Part shown: positions 31,479 to 40,312 of the stretch, piece by piece
Layout of the letters: each line of letters begins with the position of its first letter
How positions within the stretch are numbered: position 1 is the stretch's first letter
Origin: an uncultured Corynebacterium sp.
GTDB taxonomy: Bacteria; Actinomycetota; Actinomycetes; Mycobacteriales; Mycobacteriaceae
Direction of reading: 5' to 3'
Assembly (NCBI RefSeq): GCF_947253065.1
Contig: NZ_CAMXWS010000018.1
Span: 1-43,296, forward strand
DNA length: 43,296 bases
The notes under the pieces: generated by a model
Seen by the model: the letters and a program-made list of their open reading frames with translations, nothing else
Databases searched by the model: none
Told to the model about the DNA's origin: nothing
Translations under genes and position numbers: made by a program

Positions 31479-31756
31479 TGTGGATAAACAGTGGAGAAAT
31501 GCCAGTTCATGCCCCCAAAAGGCCAAGATTTGGATCAAAAAAGCGCGCGAACGCCCGTTGTCAAACCAGCTGGTTGTGAAGTTATTCACCGGTAGTAATG
31601 TGTCACAACGGTCGTCGATAAGCCTGTGACCTGCGACGATGGGGCACGTTGGGGAAAGGTTGGCGAGTTATCCACAAGTTATCCACAAGTGTGGGTGGGG
31701 GTGTGTGGAATGGTTCGTGGGTTTTGCACTTTCTATCCACAGGGGGCTGTGGATAA
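31479..31756. promoter_or_regulatory. DnaA-box cluster upstream of dnaB
   Basis: Four perfect DnaA boxes (TTATCCACA) occur in under 300 bases: 31479-31487 (minus), 31668-31676 and 31679-31687 (plus) and 31748-31756 (minus). Near matches are at 31582-31590 (TTATTCACC) and 31733-31741 (CTATCCACA). The two plus-strand boxes are part of a tandem 11-mer AGTTATCCACA. The rest of the 500-base gap 31357-31856 holds the rplI terminator and the dnaB ribosome site; no gene is seen. DnaA probably binds here to control dnaB or as a titration site. Confidence 0.75.
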
Positions 31757-31856
31757 CTCTGTTGTGGGTGGGTGAAAACCAGTCCAGGAAGGGTGGATTG
31801 TTCGCCCGGCGGGGTAACATCTCACAGGAGTTTGAAACGAGGAGGCGCAGCGAATC

Positions 31857-33362
31857 ATGGCAGTGGGGTCAGCTGACGGAAACACCGGACCGGAGTCGTA
31901 CGACGGGGGAGATAGCTTCGCCGATGAGGCGGTGCCGCCACCACCAGAGCCCAGCGATGGACCGGAGGAGCGACGCGGCGGTGGTTCTTCGCGCTTCAAG
32001 CGCAATAAGGGATTCACACAGGACCGCGAGGACTTGAGCGAGTACCGCCAACCGCCGCACGACCGTAAGGCGGAACAGGGCGTCTTGGGCGCGATGCTGC
32101 TTAGCCCGAACACGGTGGTCGATGTTATTGAGCTGCTCCAGGTCGAGGATTTCTACTTCCCGGCGCACCAGCTGATTTATCAGGCCATCCTAGACCTGTA
32201 TTCCCAGGGGTCTGAGGTGGACGTGCTCATCGTCAGTGGTCGTCTGGATCGTTTGAACCAGCTCGAGCGTGCAGGCGGTGCGCCGTATCTGCACACCCTG
32301 ATCTCCGAGGTGCCTACCTCAGCGAATGCGCGGTATTACGCCGATATCGTTTCGGAGAAATCAACGCTGCGTCAGCTCGTTGATGCTGGTACTCGTGTGG
32401 CTCAGCTCGGTTACGAGGGCGCAGAGGGCATGGAGATCGAATCCCTCGTCGACCGCGCGCAGCAAGAGATTTTCGCTGTTGCTCAGCAGAAGACAGGGGA
32501 GGACTACCGCGTCCTGGCTGACCTGCTGAAGCCGACTGTGGATGAGCTCGCCGCCTACGAAAAAGACGGTGGTCTGGCAGCTGGTGTGCCCACTGGTTTT
32601 ATTGATCTGGATCGTCTCACTAACGGCCTCCACGCAGGTCAGATGATCATTATCGCTGCGCGTCCTGGTGTGGGTAAGTCCACGCTTGCGATGGACTTCG
32701 TGCGCTCTTGCTCCATCCACAATGGCCTGACCTCGGTCATCTTCTCGTTAGAGATGAGCGCCTCCGAGATCGTTATGCGTCTGCTTTCTGCGGAGACGGA
32801 GATCAAACTGGCAGCAATGCGCTCTGGCCAGATGGAGGAATCTGACTGGGAGAAGCTGACCCACCGTCTCCGTGAGATCCAGGCAGCCCCGATCTTCATT
32901 GATGATTCACCGAATCTGACCATGATGGAGATCCGCTCTAAAGCCCGCCGGTTGAAGCAGCAGCATGGGTTGGACCTGGTGGTGCTCGACTACATGCAGC
33001 TGATGAGTTCGGGCCGGAAGGTCGAGTCCCGTCAGCAGGAGGTCTCGGAGTTCTCCCGCCAGCTCAAGTTGTTGGCGAAGGAGCTTGAGGTTCCCGTGAT
33101 CGCCATTTCCCAGCTGAACCGTGGCCCAGAAGCTCGTACGGATAAGCGTCCGCAGCTGGCTGACCTGCGTGAATCCGGCTCGCTGGAGCAGGACGCGGAT
33201 ATCGTCATGCTGCTTTACCGCCCGGACTCACAGGACCGAGACAATGAGCGTGCCGGTGAGGCAGACATCATCATTGCGAAGCACCGTGGTGGCCCGATTG
33301 ACACCATTGCGGTGGCGCACCAGCTGCACTACTCGCGCTTTGTCAACATGGCGCGCGGTTAA
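31857..33362 (+). CDS. dnaB: Replicative DNA helicase DnaB
   Basis: A 501-residue hexameric helicase that unwinds DNA at the fork. ATG 31857 follows GGAGG at 31841-31845. The first 60 residues are a charged disordered tail. The N-terminal helical domain has PPHDRKAEQGVLGAMLL near 63. The RecA-like domain has Walker A ARPGVGKST at about 268-276, VIFSLEMSASEIVMRLLSAE, Walker B LDLVVLDYMQLM near 375 and LRESGSLEQDADIVMLLYRP near 441. No intein is present, unlike several mycobacterial dnaB genes. It has its own regulatory region with DnaA boxes. Confidence 0.97.
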   Translation: MAVGSADGNTGPESYDGGDSFADEAVPPPPEPSDGPEERRGGGSSRFKRNKGFTQDREDLSEYRQPPHDRKAEQGVLGAMLLSPNTVVDVIELLQVEDFYFPAHQLIYQAILDLYSQGSEVDVLIVSGRLDRLNQLERAGGAPYLHTLISEVPTSANARYYADIVSEKSTLRQLVDAGTRVAQLGYEGAEGMEIESLVDRAQQEIFAVAQQKTGEDYRVLADLLKPTVDELAAYEKDGGLAAGVPTGFIDLDRLTNGLHAGQMIIIAARPGVGKSTLAMDFVRSCSIHNGLTSVIFSLEMSASEIVMRLLSAETEIKLAAMRSGQMEESDWEKLTHRLREIQAAPIFIDDSPNLTMMEIRSKARRLKQQHGLDLVVLDYMQLMSSGRKVESRQQEVSEFSRQLKLLAKELEVPVIAISQLNRGPEARTDKRPQLADLRESGSLEQDADIVMLLYRPDSQDRDNERAGEADIIIAKHRGGPIDTIAVAHQLHYSRFVNMARG

Positions 33363-33368
33363 GCGCGT

Positions 33369-34697
33369 TTAGCTCAAAGCCTTGCCGCGTTGCTCTGGCA
33401 GTGTGAATGCGGCAAGGCACGCTAGCACGAAAGCACCGGCGAATACACCGAACACAGCCGTAGGTCCGCCGAAGGCGAGCACCGGCGGAACAATCAACGG
33501 TGCGATGATGGATCCGATTCGACCGAATGCCGCACCAGCGCCCGTTCCGGTGGCGCGAATTGAGGTGGGGTAGAGCTCTGGCCCGATCGCATACAGCGCA
33601 CCCCACGCACCGAGGTTGAAAAACGATAGTAAGCAGCCCGCGGCAATGATCTGCCAGGGCGCTCCCGCGAAACCGAAAAGCACAGCCGAGATGGCCGAAC
33701 CAGCGAGAAATGCCGAGAGCGTGATTCGTCGCCCCCAGATTTCAATCAACCATGCGGCAGCGACATAGCCCGGCAACTGCGCAAGGGTGATGATCAAGGT
33801 GAATGCGAAGGAACGCACCAGCGTAAAGCCTTGATCCACCAGCAGAGATGGGATCCAGATGAACGCGCCGTAGTAGGAGAGTGATACTCCGAACCAGATG
33901 GCCCAGAACGCGGCGGTGCGACGGCGCAACGCGGGACCCCAGATCCCACCGGCAGCAAATTCCTCTTCAGGTGCCGATGGGGTAGTGGTATCAAGATCAG
34001 CTGGGTCAACGGCCTCTTCGAAGGAGCGAACGATCTCCTCTGCCTCATCATGGCGCCCAACGGATTCCAGGTAACGCACGGATTCCGGCAGCCCAAGGCG
34101 GACATAAATCGCGTACAAAGCAGGCACAGCGCCAAGCGCAAAACCCCAGCGCCAACCGTTTTCTCCTTGGGAGACAACGAAAGTGCCAATCACAGCAGCC
34201 ATGATCCATCCGACTGCCCAGAAGGCCTCGAGCAAAACGACCATGCGACCACGGATTCTGCGCGGGGAGAACTCACTGACCAGCGTCGAGGCGACAGGAA
34301 GTTCCGAGCCCAAGCCGAGGCCGACGAGGAAACGGAATACCATCAGCGCACCAACAGACCAGGCCAGCGCGGAGGCACCCGTGGCAAGGCCGTAGAGCAG
34401 CAGCGTCGCCGCGAAGACTTGTCGTCGCCCGATCTTGTCGGCCAAAAGCCCGCCCAAGGAAGCACCGATAGCCATGCCGATAAACCCGATCGAAGCGATC
34501 CACGACGTGGTGGATTTATCCAGGTCCCAGTGCACAGCCAGCGCCGCAATGATGAACGAGACAAGCCCGACATCCATCGCGTCTAGCGCCCACCCGATGC
34601 CGGAGCCGACAAGAAGGCGCTTGTGTTTGCCGGTGACCGGGAGGCGGTCGAGCCTTTCGCTACGGGTAAGAGAGTTTGCGCTGGCGGTGCTGCTCAT
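33369..34697 (-). CDS. MFS transporter, metabolite:H+ symporter type
   Basis: A 442-residue protein with twelve predicted helices. Helix 1 has GIGWALDAMDVGLVSFI, the D-M-D motif typical of symporters for aromatic acids, niacin and other small acids. The loop 2-3 motif A is GGLLADKIGRRQVF, the helix 4 region is FRFLVGLGLGSELPVASTLVSEFSPRRIRGRM. A central loop carries Asp/Glu-rich sequence (about 220-240). The substrate cannot be named. It is convergent with dnaB (6 bases apart) and 57 bases downstream of the copper ATPase gene on the same strand. Confidence 0.8.
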   Translation of the reverse strand: MSSTASANSLTRSERLDRLPVTGKHKRLLVGSGIGWALDAMDVGLVSFIIAALAVHWDLDKSTTSWIASIGFIGMAIGASLGGLLADKIGRRQVFAATLLLYGLATGASALAWSVGALMVFRFLVGLGLGSELPVASTLVSEFSPRRIRGRMVVLLEAFWAVGWIMAAVIGTFVVSQGENGWRWGFALGAVPALYAIYVRLGLPESVRYLESVGRHDEAEEIVRSFEEAVDPADLDTTTPSAPEEEFAAGGIWGPALRRRTAAFWAIWFGVSLSYYGAFIWIPSLLVDQGFTLVRSFAFTLIITLAQLPGYVAAAWLIEIWGRRITLSAFLAGSAISAVLFGFAGAPWQIIAAGCLLSFFNLGAWGALYAIGPELYPTSIRATGTGAGAAFGRIGSIIAPLIVPPVLAFGGPTAVFGVFAGAFVLACLAAFTLPEQRGKALS

Positions 34698-34754
34698 GGG
34701 GGCAAAGCTTAATCAGCAGGCTGAAGTGCTGCGAAGCTGTGCACCCAAATCCAT

Positions 34755-37058
34755 TCACTTGAAACGGTTGAGCCGTAGCGAATTCGACACAACGAAAACA
34801 GAGGAGAACGCCATGGCAATGCCAGCCAGCATCGGGTTGAGAAGGCCCGTCGCAGCAACAGGAATGAGGATGAGGTTGTAGGCGAATGCCCAGAACAGGT
34901 TGCCCTTGATCGTGCGCAGCGTTGCGCGTGACAGCCGGATCGCATCAGCGGCAGAACGCAGGTCATTGCCCATCAGGGTGATATCGGCGGCCTCAATCGC
35001 AACATCCGTGCCAGACCCCATCGCCAGTCCCAGGTCAGCGGTAGCCAAAGCAGCAGCATCGTTGACGCCATCGCCGACCATCGCGACGACCTTGCCTTCC
35101 GCACGCAGCTTATCGACGACACCCACCTTCTCCTCCGGCATCACCGACGCCACGACCTTGTCAGTGTCGATCCCGACAGCCTCTGCTGCTGCCAGTGCAG
35201 CACCACGGTTGTCGCCGGTGACCAAGTATGGAGTCAGCCCGAGCTCACGCAGCTGTGCAATCGCCTCTGTCGAGGACTCCTTCACCGTGTCACGCACCGC
35301 GATCACACCGGCATCAGCATCGTCGACGGTCACAGACACCGCTGTTGCACCAGTTTCTTCCAAAGCACGTGCTTTCGACCCGGCGCCGCGGGAAACGGTG
35401 ACAGTGCGACCGTCGATAAGCGCGCTCACACCTTGGCCCGGCATGCTGTTGAAGTCCGTGGCCTCTGCAACGTGCAGGTCAGATGCTGCCGTGACGATTG
35501 CGCGTGCGATGGGGTGCTCGGAGCCGGCTTCCACCGCGGCCGCCAAGGCGAGAACCTCATCAGCGTCGAAACCCTGGGCGGGCTCGACAACATCGACCGC
35601 CATCTCCCCGGTAGTGACCGTGCCAGTCTTATCCAGCACGACCGTATCCGCGCGCCGGGTCGATTCGAGTACCTCTGGGCCCTTGATCAAAAGACCCATT
35701 TGCGCACCGCGACCCGTACCAACCAAGATCGCCGTCGGCGTGGCCAGGCCAAGCGCGCACGGGCAGGCAATGATCAAAACAGCGACTGCTGCTGTGAATG
35801 CCTCCGTCGTCGGCTGGCCGAGCAACAAGTGCACAATCAGCGTGACCAGTGCGATTCCGATGACAACAGGAACGAAAACGCGCGAAATTTTATCCACAAG
35901 CTTTTCGACGGGCGCCTGACCCGCCTGCGCCTCACGCACCAGATCGCTCATCCGCGACAGAGTGGTCTCCGACCCCACACGCGTGGCCTCGACAACGAGC
36001 CTGCCGGTCTGGTTGATCGTGGCACCCGTGACCGTGTCGCCCTCCGCGACCTCGACAGGAACCGACTCGCCGGTCAGCATTGAATTGTCTACGGCTGAAG
36101 CGCCAGCGACGATCCGCCCATCCGTAGCGATCTTCTCGCCTGGGCGCACCACGAAACGGTCACCGACCACGAGCTGCGCCACCGGGACACGTACCTCGGC
36201 GCCATCACGGATGACCGCCGCGTCCTTTGCGCCCATCGTGGCCAAATCACGCAGCGCCTCCGAAGACTTGCCCTTCGCTTTTGTCTCGAACCACCTGCCC
36301 AAGAGCAGGAAGGTGATCACAACTGCGACGGTTTCCAGATAGATCTCATCCATCCCGCCATGACCACCGCCATGGGAGGGGGAGAAGATGTGCATCTCCA
36401 TTTTCATTCCCGGCTCACCGGCATTGCCGAAGAACAGTGCCCACAGCGACCACAGGTACGCGGCAGTGGTGCCCAGGGTGATCAAGGTGTCCATGGTCAC
36501 CGCACCATGACGGAGGTTTGCCCAGGTTGCCTTGTGGAATGGCGCGCCAGCCACCACGTACACCAGCGTGGTCAACGTGAATACCGCCCACTGCCAATTC
36601 GTGAATTGGAGCGCCGGCACCATCGAGATCAACATCACCGGCACTGACAACAGAGCAGACCAGATCACCGTCCGCTTCAGCTGCGCAGCCTCGTCCTCAC
36701 GAGCTTGATCAATCTCGTTGAACGGATCAGAAGAGGTGGTCGCAGCACCGTTGTCCGCGCCGGGCTGGTTTTGTGAAAGGGCGAAAGCGTCATAACCAGC
36801 GTCGCGCACGACCTGGATCAACGCATCACGATCAGTCGATGCAGGATCAAAATCCACCGATGCGGTCTCAGTGGAGAAATTCACAGTGGCTTCCACTCCG
36901 TCGAGCTTGTTCAGTTTCCGCTGCACTCGGGAAGAACACGACGTGCACGTCATTCCCGTCACGCCCAAATCGACGTGCTCGAAATTCAGCGCCTGGGTGG
37001 GGGAGCTCACCGCGCCATCATCCTTTCTGACAACCGTGGGATCTTTACTTTTTGTCAC
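34755..37058 (-). CDS. copA: Copper-exporting P1B-type ATPase (CopA family)
   Basis: A 767-residue heavy-metal ATPase. One HMA domain at about 30-100 carries GMTCTSC with C38 and C41. Eight membrane helices are expected. The actuator has LTGESVPVEV near 332, the transport motif CPC is near residue 431 in IACPCALGLATPTA, the phosphorylation site is DKTGTVTTG near 475, and GDGVNDAAAL lies near 660. The CPC plus a CXXC HMA supports Cu(I) export from the cytoplasm. It lies downstream of a CopZ-like chaperone gene, with a hairpin between them that may limit read-through. Confidence 0.92.
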   Translation of the reverse strand: MTKSKDPTVVRKDDGAVSSPTQALNFEHVDLGVTGMTCTSCSSRVQRKLNKLDGVEATVNFSTETASVDFDPASTDRDALIQVVRDAGYDAFALSQNQPGADNGAATTSSDPFNEIDQAREDEAAQLKRTVIWSALLSVPVMLISMVPALQFTNWQWAVFTLTTLVYVVAGAPFHKATWANLRHGAVTMDTLITLGTTAAYLWSLWALFFGNAGEPGMKMEMHIFSPSHGGGHGGMDEIYLETVAVVITFLLLGRWFETKAKGKSSEALRDLATMGAKDAAVIRDGAEVRVPVAQLVVGDRFVVRPGEKIATDGRIVAGASAVDNSMLTGESVPVEVAEGDTVTGATINQTGRLVVEATRVGSETTLSRMSDLVREAQAGQAPVEKLVDKISRVFVPVVIGIALVTLIVHLLLGQPTTEAFTAAVAVLIIACPCALGLATPTAILVGTGRGAQMGLLIKGPEVLESTRRADTVVLDKTGTVTTGEMAVDVVEPAQGFDADEVLALAAAVEAGSEHPIARAIVTAASDLHVAEATDFNSMPGQGVSALIDGRTVTVSRGAGSKARALEETGATAVSVTVDDADAGVIAVRDTVKESSTEAIAQLRELGLTPYLVTGDNRGAALAAAEAVGIDTDKVVASVMPEEKVGVVDKLRAEGKVVAMVGDGVNDAAALATADLGLAMGSGTDVAIEAADITLMGNDLRSAADAIRLSRATLRTIKGNLFWAFAYNLILIPVAATGLLNPMLAGIAMAFSSVFVVSNSLRLNRFK

Positions 37059-37071
37059 ACTGACCGCAACA

Positions 37072-37117
37072 GAAAAAGAGGCCTGAAGATTCCACCAAGC
37101 GGGGAAACTCCAGGCCT
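37072..37117 (-). terminator. Terminator-like hairpin between copZ and copA
   Basis: AGGCCTG (37079-37085) pairs with CAGGCCT (37111-37117), with additional inner pairs and two mismatches. On the minus strand the hairpin is followed by CTTTTTCTG, a U-rich tract. It would end most copZ transcripts before copA, giving more chaperone than pump. Confidence 0.65.
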
Positions 37118-37136
37118 GTTGACCGTGTGAGAAGAA

Positions 37137-37340
37137 CTACACGAGGGTGTAGCCAGCTTCTTCCACAGCTGCGGCGATCTGATCGCGGGTGAATCCTTCA
37201 CCCTCAACCTTGACCGCACCGGAATTGTGATCCGCGGTCACACCAGTCACGCCGGCGATCTCGCTGATCTCCTCGACCACACTTGCTTCGCAGTGTGCGC
37301 AGGTCATGCCTTCAACAGTGAATTCTGTCTGATTAGCCAT
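37137..37340 (-). CDS. copZ: CopZ-like copper chaperone (HMA domain)
   Basis: A 67-residue stand-alone heavy-metal-associated domain starting at ATG 37340. The metal site is GMTCAHC with C14 and C17, followed by the typical EISEIAGVTGVTADHNSGAVKVEGEGFTRDQIAAAVEEAGYTLV. It probably carries Cu(I) to the ATPase encoded next. GAAAGGTGATC precedes the start. The gene upstream encodes another HMA-like protein without the CXXC. Confidence 0.88.
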   Translation of the reverse strand: MANQTEFTVEGMTCAHCEASVVEEISEIAGVTGVTADHNSGAVKVEGEGFTRDQIAAAVEEAGYTLV

Positions 37341-37381
37341 CTTTTGATCACCTTTCTCGGATTGTTGAGTGGGCTGGGCAC

Positions 37382-37591
37382 CTATTCGTCGATAAGCGAA
37401 AAGCCCGCGTACTCAACGGCGAGCGAAATCTGCTGGTCAGTGAATCCCTCGCCGCGCACACGCATGATCTTCTCGTCTACCTCGATCTTGACTCCCTGCG
37501 TGCCCAGTACCTGACTCACCTCGTCCTTCAACTTCGCCACCGAAGTCTCGTCCGTCGGTCCTTCGAACCGGTAGTTCTTGGTCACGTGCAC
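37382..37591 (-). CDS. HMA-like protein lacking the CXXC metal site
   Basis: A 69-residue protein that follows the beta-alpha-beta-beta-alpha-beta pattern of HMA domains: MHVTKNYRFEGPTDETSVAKLKDEV, then GVKIEVDEKIMRVRGEGFTDQQISLAVEYAGFSLIDE, whose second half clearly resembles the CopZ-like neighbour (GEGFT-QI--AVE-AGY). No Cys is present at all, so it cannot bind copper in the normal way. It starts the probable three-gene copper operon, 41 bases before copZ. It may be a regulatory or structural partner, or a decayed duplicate. Confidence 0.7.
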   Translation of the reverse strand: MHVTKNYRFEGPTDETSVAKLKDEVSQVLGTQGVKIEVDEKIMRVRGEGFTDQQISLAVEYAGFSLIDE

Positions 37592-37593
37592 TC

Positions 37594-37653
37594 CTTAAAG
37601 TACTGCTCTTAAGACGGAGGGAATGAAGTCAGCGTTGGTACGATTGAACCAAC
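37594..37653. promoter_or_regulatory. Divergent promoter region with two inverted repeats
   Basis: The 129-base gap between the HMA-like gene and thioredoxin holds CTTAA (37594-37598) / TTAAG (37609-37613) and GTTGGT (37634-37639) / ACCAAC (37648-37653). Either could be an operator for the copper genes or trx. A CsoR-type GC-rich copper operator was not found. Confidence 0.35.
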
Positions 37654-37720
37654 ATGGAACCCACTTTCCACGGGAATTCCTTAATCATGAGGTTACTAAA
37701 GCATTTATAGGAGGCGAAAC

Positions 37721-38098
37721 GTGAGTACCGTCAATGTAACTGAGGACACGTTCACCGAGACCATCGAAAACAACGACATTGTCATCGTTGATGCGTGGGC
37801 AGATTGGTGCGGGCCGTGCAAGGCTTTCGCCCCGACATTTGAGAAGGCTTCCGAACAGCACGAGGACATCGTCTTTGCCAAGCTCGATACCGAGGCTAAC
37901 CAGGGACTTGCCGCTGCCCTGCAGATTCAGTCGATTCCGACCCTGTTTGCTTTCCGTGAGGGCATTTTGCTCGGCCAGACTTCCGGCGCGATGCCGCCAG
38001 CTGGCCTCGAGGAATTCGTCCAGGCTGTGCGCGACGTGAACATGGAAGAAGTTCGCCGCGATATTGAGCAGCAGAATGCTCAGCAGGGCGAAGAATAA
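37721..38098 (+). CDS. trxA: Thioredoxin
   Basis: A 125-residue thioredoxin. GTG 37721 follows TAGGAGG at 37708-37714. The active site WCGPC has C30 and C33, in the sequence VDAWADWCGPCKAF, and the cis-Pro loop is QSIPTLFAF. The C-terminal tail is Glu/Gln-rich and 15-20 residues longer than E. coli thioredoxin. It reduces protein disulfides in the cytoplasm. It is divergent from the copper genes; copper stress is thiol stress, so shared control is plausible. A terminator follows. Confidence 0.88.
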   Translation: MSTVNVTEDTFTETIENNDIVIVDAWADWCGPCKAFAPTFEKASEQHEDIVFAKLDTEANQGLAAALQIQSIPTLFAFREGILLGQTSGAMPPAGLEEFVQAVRDVNMEEVRRDIEQQNAQQGEE

Positions 38099-38119
38099 AA
38101 TCGTCCTTTTGCCTGTATG

Positions 38120-38150
38120 ACTCCGGCGGTTCTTTCCGCCGGAGTTTTCT
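38120..38150 (+). terminator. Intrinsic terminator after thioredoxin gene
   Basis: ACTCCGGCGG (38120-38129) and CCGCCGGAGT (38136-38145) form a perfect 10-bp stem with a TTCTTT loop, followed by TTTCT. Confidence 0.9.
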
Positions 38151-38279
38151 CATCCTTAAACAGGCTTTCAGCAACAGGCTTTCAGCGCGGAATCGCGGCC
38201 TGACGGTGGCCGGGAACGTACGTAGACTCGGGAAAGAAAATCTCGATGAACTACCTACGGAAGTAAAGGACCCGCAACC

Positions 38280-39086
38280 ATGGCTAATCCGTTCAGCAAG
38301 GGCTGGAAGTACCTGATGCAGTCGTTTGATTCGAAGATCGATGAGAACGCTGATCCGAAGATCCAGATCGAGCAGGCTGCAGCCGCGGCGAAGGAGCAGC
38401 ACCAGGCGATTACTCAGCAGGCTGCGGAGATCATTGGTTCGAAGAAGCAGCTCGAGCTCAAGCTGAACCGTCAGCGTGAGAAGCAGGCGGAGCTGCAGGA
38501 AAAGACCAAGACTGCTCTGCAGATGGCAGACAAGGCGACTGCTGAAGGCGATAGCGCCAAGGCCGAGCAGTTCACTAACACCGCTGAGGTGCTGGCTTCC
38601 CAGCTGGTCGCTGTTGAGCAGGAGCTGCAAGATCTGTCCACCCAGTACTCTGCCGCGGAGCAGGCTGCTGCGGAGGCACAGCAGCAGCAGAAGCAGTCGG
38701 AGGCTCGCCTGCACGAGCAGTTGGGTGAGGTCGATCGCCTGCGCGCTCAGGCTGATCAGGCGAAGATGCAGGAGAAGACCGCGCAGTCGATAGACACCAT
38801 CGGCCAGTTCAAAGAGGACGATTCCGTGCCCACCCTGGATGGCGTCCGCGAGAAGATCGAGCGCCGCTACGCCACGGCACTGGGCCAGCAGGAGTTGGCT
38901 GAGTCCACCGCAGATGGTGTGGAGGGCACCATGGCCGAGATCGAATCAGGCCAGACTGATGCCGCAGCTAGCTCCAAGCTGGCGGAGATCCGTGCGTCCA
39001 TGGAAGCAGAAAGCGCCGGCGAACTCACCACTGGTAGTGAGTCCGCCGACGCTGAAGTTAGCGACGGAGAGTCCTCGCAGAACTAG
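38280..39086 (+). CDS. PspA/IM30-family protein
   Basis: A 268-residue, almost entirely coiled-coil protein of the PspA/IM30 (Vipp1) type, starting ATG 38280. The N-terminal amphipathic stretch MANPFSKGWKYLMQSFDSKID would touch the membrane, then IQIEQAAAAAKEQHQ and long heptads of Gln, Glu, Lys and Ala follow to about 225. The Ser/Glu-rich end is disordered. In the family these form ESCRT-III-like rods that protect the membrane under stress. No pspB/C genes are nearby. Its stop TAG shares CTAG (39083-39086) with the stop of the convergent gene. Confidence 0.85.
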   Translation: MANPFSKGWKYLMQSFDSKIDENADPKIQIEQAAAAAKEQHQAITQQAAEIIGSKKQLELKLNRQREKQAELQEKTKTALQMADKATAEGDSAKAEQFTNTAEVLASQLVAVEQELQDLSTQYSAAEQAAAEAQQQQKQSEARLHEQLGEVDRLRAQADQAKMQEKTAQSIDTIGQFKEDDSVPTLDGVREKIERRYATALGQQELAESTADGVEGTMAEIESGQTDAAASSKLAEIRASMEAESAGELTTGSESADAEVSDGESSQN

Positions 39087-40312
39087 CTCTGGGTCCTGCG
39101 AATATTGATCAATACTCCGCGGATTCCGGAGTGGAATCCGTCGCGGAGGTTGACGCGTTGGTGCTCGCTCAGCGTGTACTCGTGAAGAGTTTCGCAGGCG
39201 AATTGCAATAGCGGGCGGTCGATCTCTGGTGGCAGGCCACCGCCGGAGAGCATGTGGGCCTTATCGCGCTGCTCCGTAGAAGCAGCATTGTCGTACCACC
39301 ACGTTGCATACTGTTGTCCCACGTCAAATGGGGTTTGGAATCCCGAGGATGTCCAGACCTCTTCCGGCAGTGGCACGTAGCGCGAACGTAGTTTGCGGCG
39401 CGGCGCCATCATTGATGGCTTCGGCATACTGCTCGGCGTCGCTGCTGCGAGCTGTGCAGGTGAAGGTGGCCCAGACGGTGCTTCCGGAGCAGGCTGCTTC
39501 GTTGCCGATGGTTCCGCTGTTTCACATTCAGTGGGTTCAGTAGGCTCAGCGTCTTCTTCCGGTGCGGATTCTGCGATCGGTGCAGCTGGTTCAGTAGGGG
39601 ATTCAGCCGGCGTGGCTTCGCGGATAATCGCGCTTTCGTCGCTGTCCACCGCGGACTCGGACAGCGGCTGCTCCCCGTCGGGGCGGGGGATATCGCACAT
39701 GCCTTCTTCAGCTTCGTAGCCGCCGTCATCCATCGGGCGTTCCCGAATGGTTGGCGGCAGTGGGCCTTCGAGCACCTGTAGTTGCATGGCCTCGGCGAAG
39801 TCCTCGCGCGGGTCGAGGATGGTGGTTGTGTCGCAGGCGTGGCGCAGGGCCGAGGACATGGAATCCCAGCCGAAGCCGTAGAGGTGCACGCGAATGCCCG
39901 CATTCGTTGCTTCCTCAACGCCAGGGATCATGTCGGCATCGCCACTGACCAGGACGAAGTCGGTGTATTGGCCGCGCATGGCGTTGACCACGACGTCAGC
40001 GACAAGGCGGGTATCCACACCCTTTTGCGTGCGGCGCTCACCCCACTCGATGAGCTGCCCGGTGCGCAGCTGCACGCCATCGCATGTGCGCAGCGCGCGC
40101 TGGTAGCGGTGCGGCCCCGAATCGGGAATGCCGTCGTACCAGAACTGGCGGTGAATTGGCTGGTGAAGCTGTTGCGTGATCATGCCCGAGAGGTTGTTCA
40201 CCACCTCAGGCAGGTCGATTTCTAGTTGCGAGCGTGCCCCTGTTTCCCACGAGTTATAAAAGCTCGCGAGCAGGTAAGACGTGTCCACGAAGACAAGTGT
40301 GCGTTCAAGCAT
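39083..40312 (-). CDS. NYN-domain (PIN-like) nuclease family protein
   Basis: A 409-residue protein starting ATG 40312. The N-terminal NYN domain (about 1-165) has the acidic residues of PIN-like nucleases: VFVDTSYLLA near 8, then QKGVDTRLVADVVVNAM (about 95-111) and DFVLVSGDADMIPGVEEA (about 117-134), which would hold the metal ions. A disordered Pro/Glu/Ala-rich linker (about 205-300) precedes a conserved C-terminal region with WTSSGFQTPFDVGQQYATWWYDN. LabA/DUF88 proteins of this type act on RNA. The substrate is unknown. It is convergent with the PspA-like gene. Confidence 0.75.
   Translation of the reverse strand: MLERTLVFVDTSYLLASFYNSWETGARSQLEIDLPEVVNNLSGMITQQLHQPIHRQFWYDGIPDSGPHRYQRALRTCDGVQLRTGQLIEWGERRTQKGVDTRLVADVVVNAMRGQYTDFVLVSGDADMIPGVEEATNAGIRVHLYGFGWDSMSSALRHACDTTTILDPREDFAEAMQLQVLEGPLPPTIRERPMDDGGYEAEEGMCDIPRPDGEQPLSESAVDSDESAIIREATPAESPTEPAAPIAESAPEEDAEPTEPTECETAEPSATKQPAPEAPSGPPSPAQLAAATPSSMPKPSMMAPRRKLRSRYVPLPEEVWTSSGFQTPFDVGQQYATWWYDNAASTEQRDKAHMLSGGGLPPEIDRPLLQFACETLHEYTLSEHQRVNLRDGFHSGIRGVLINIRRTQS

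Noticed and set aside
34900..35919. 339-codon Ser/Ala-rich frame opposite copA
   Set aside because: Antisense to all key P-type ATPase motifs; composition is a codon-bias artefact.
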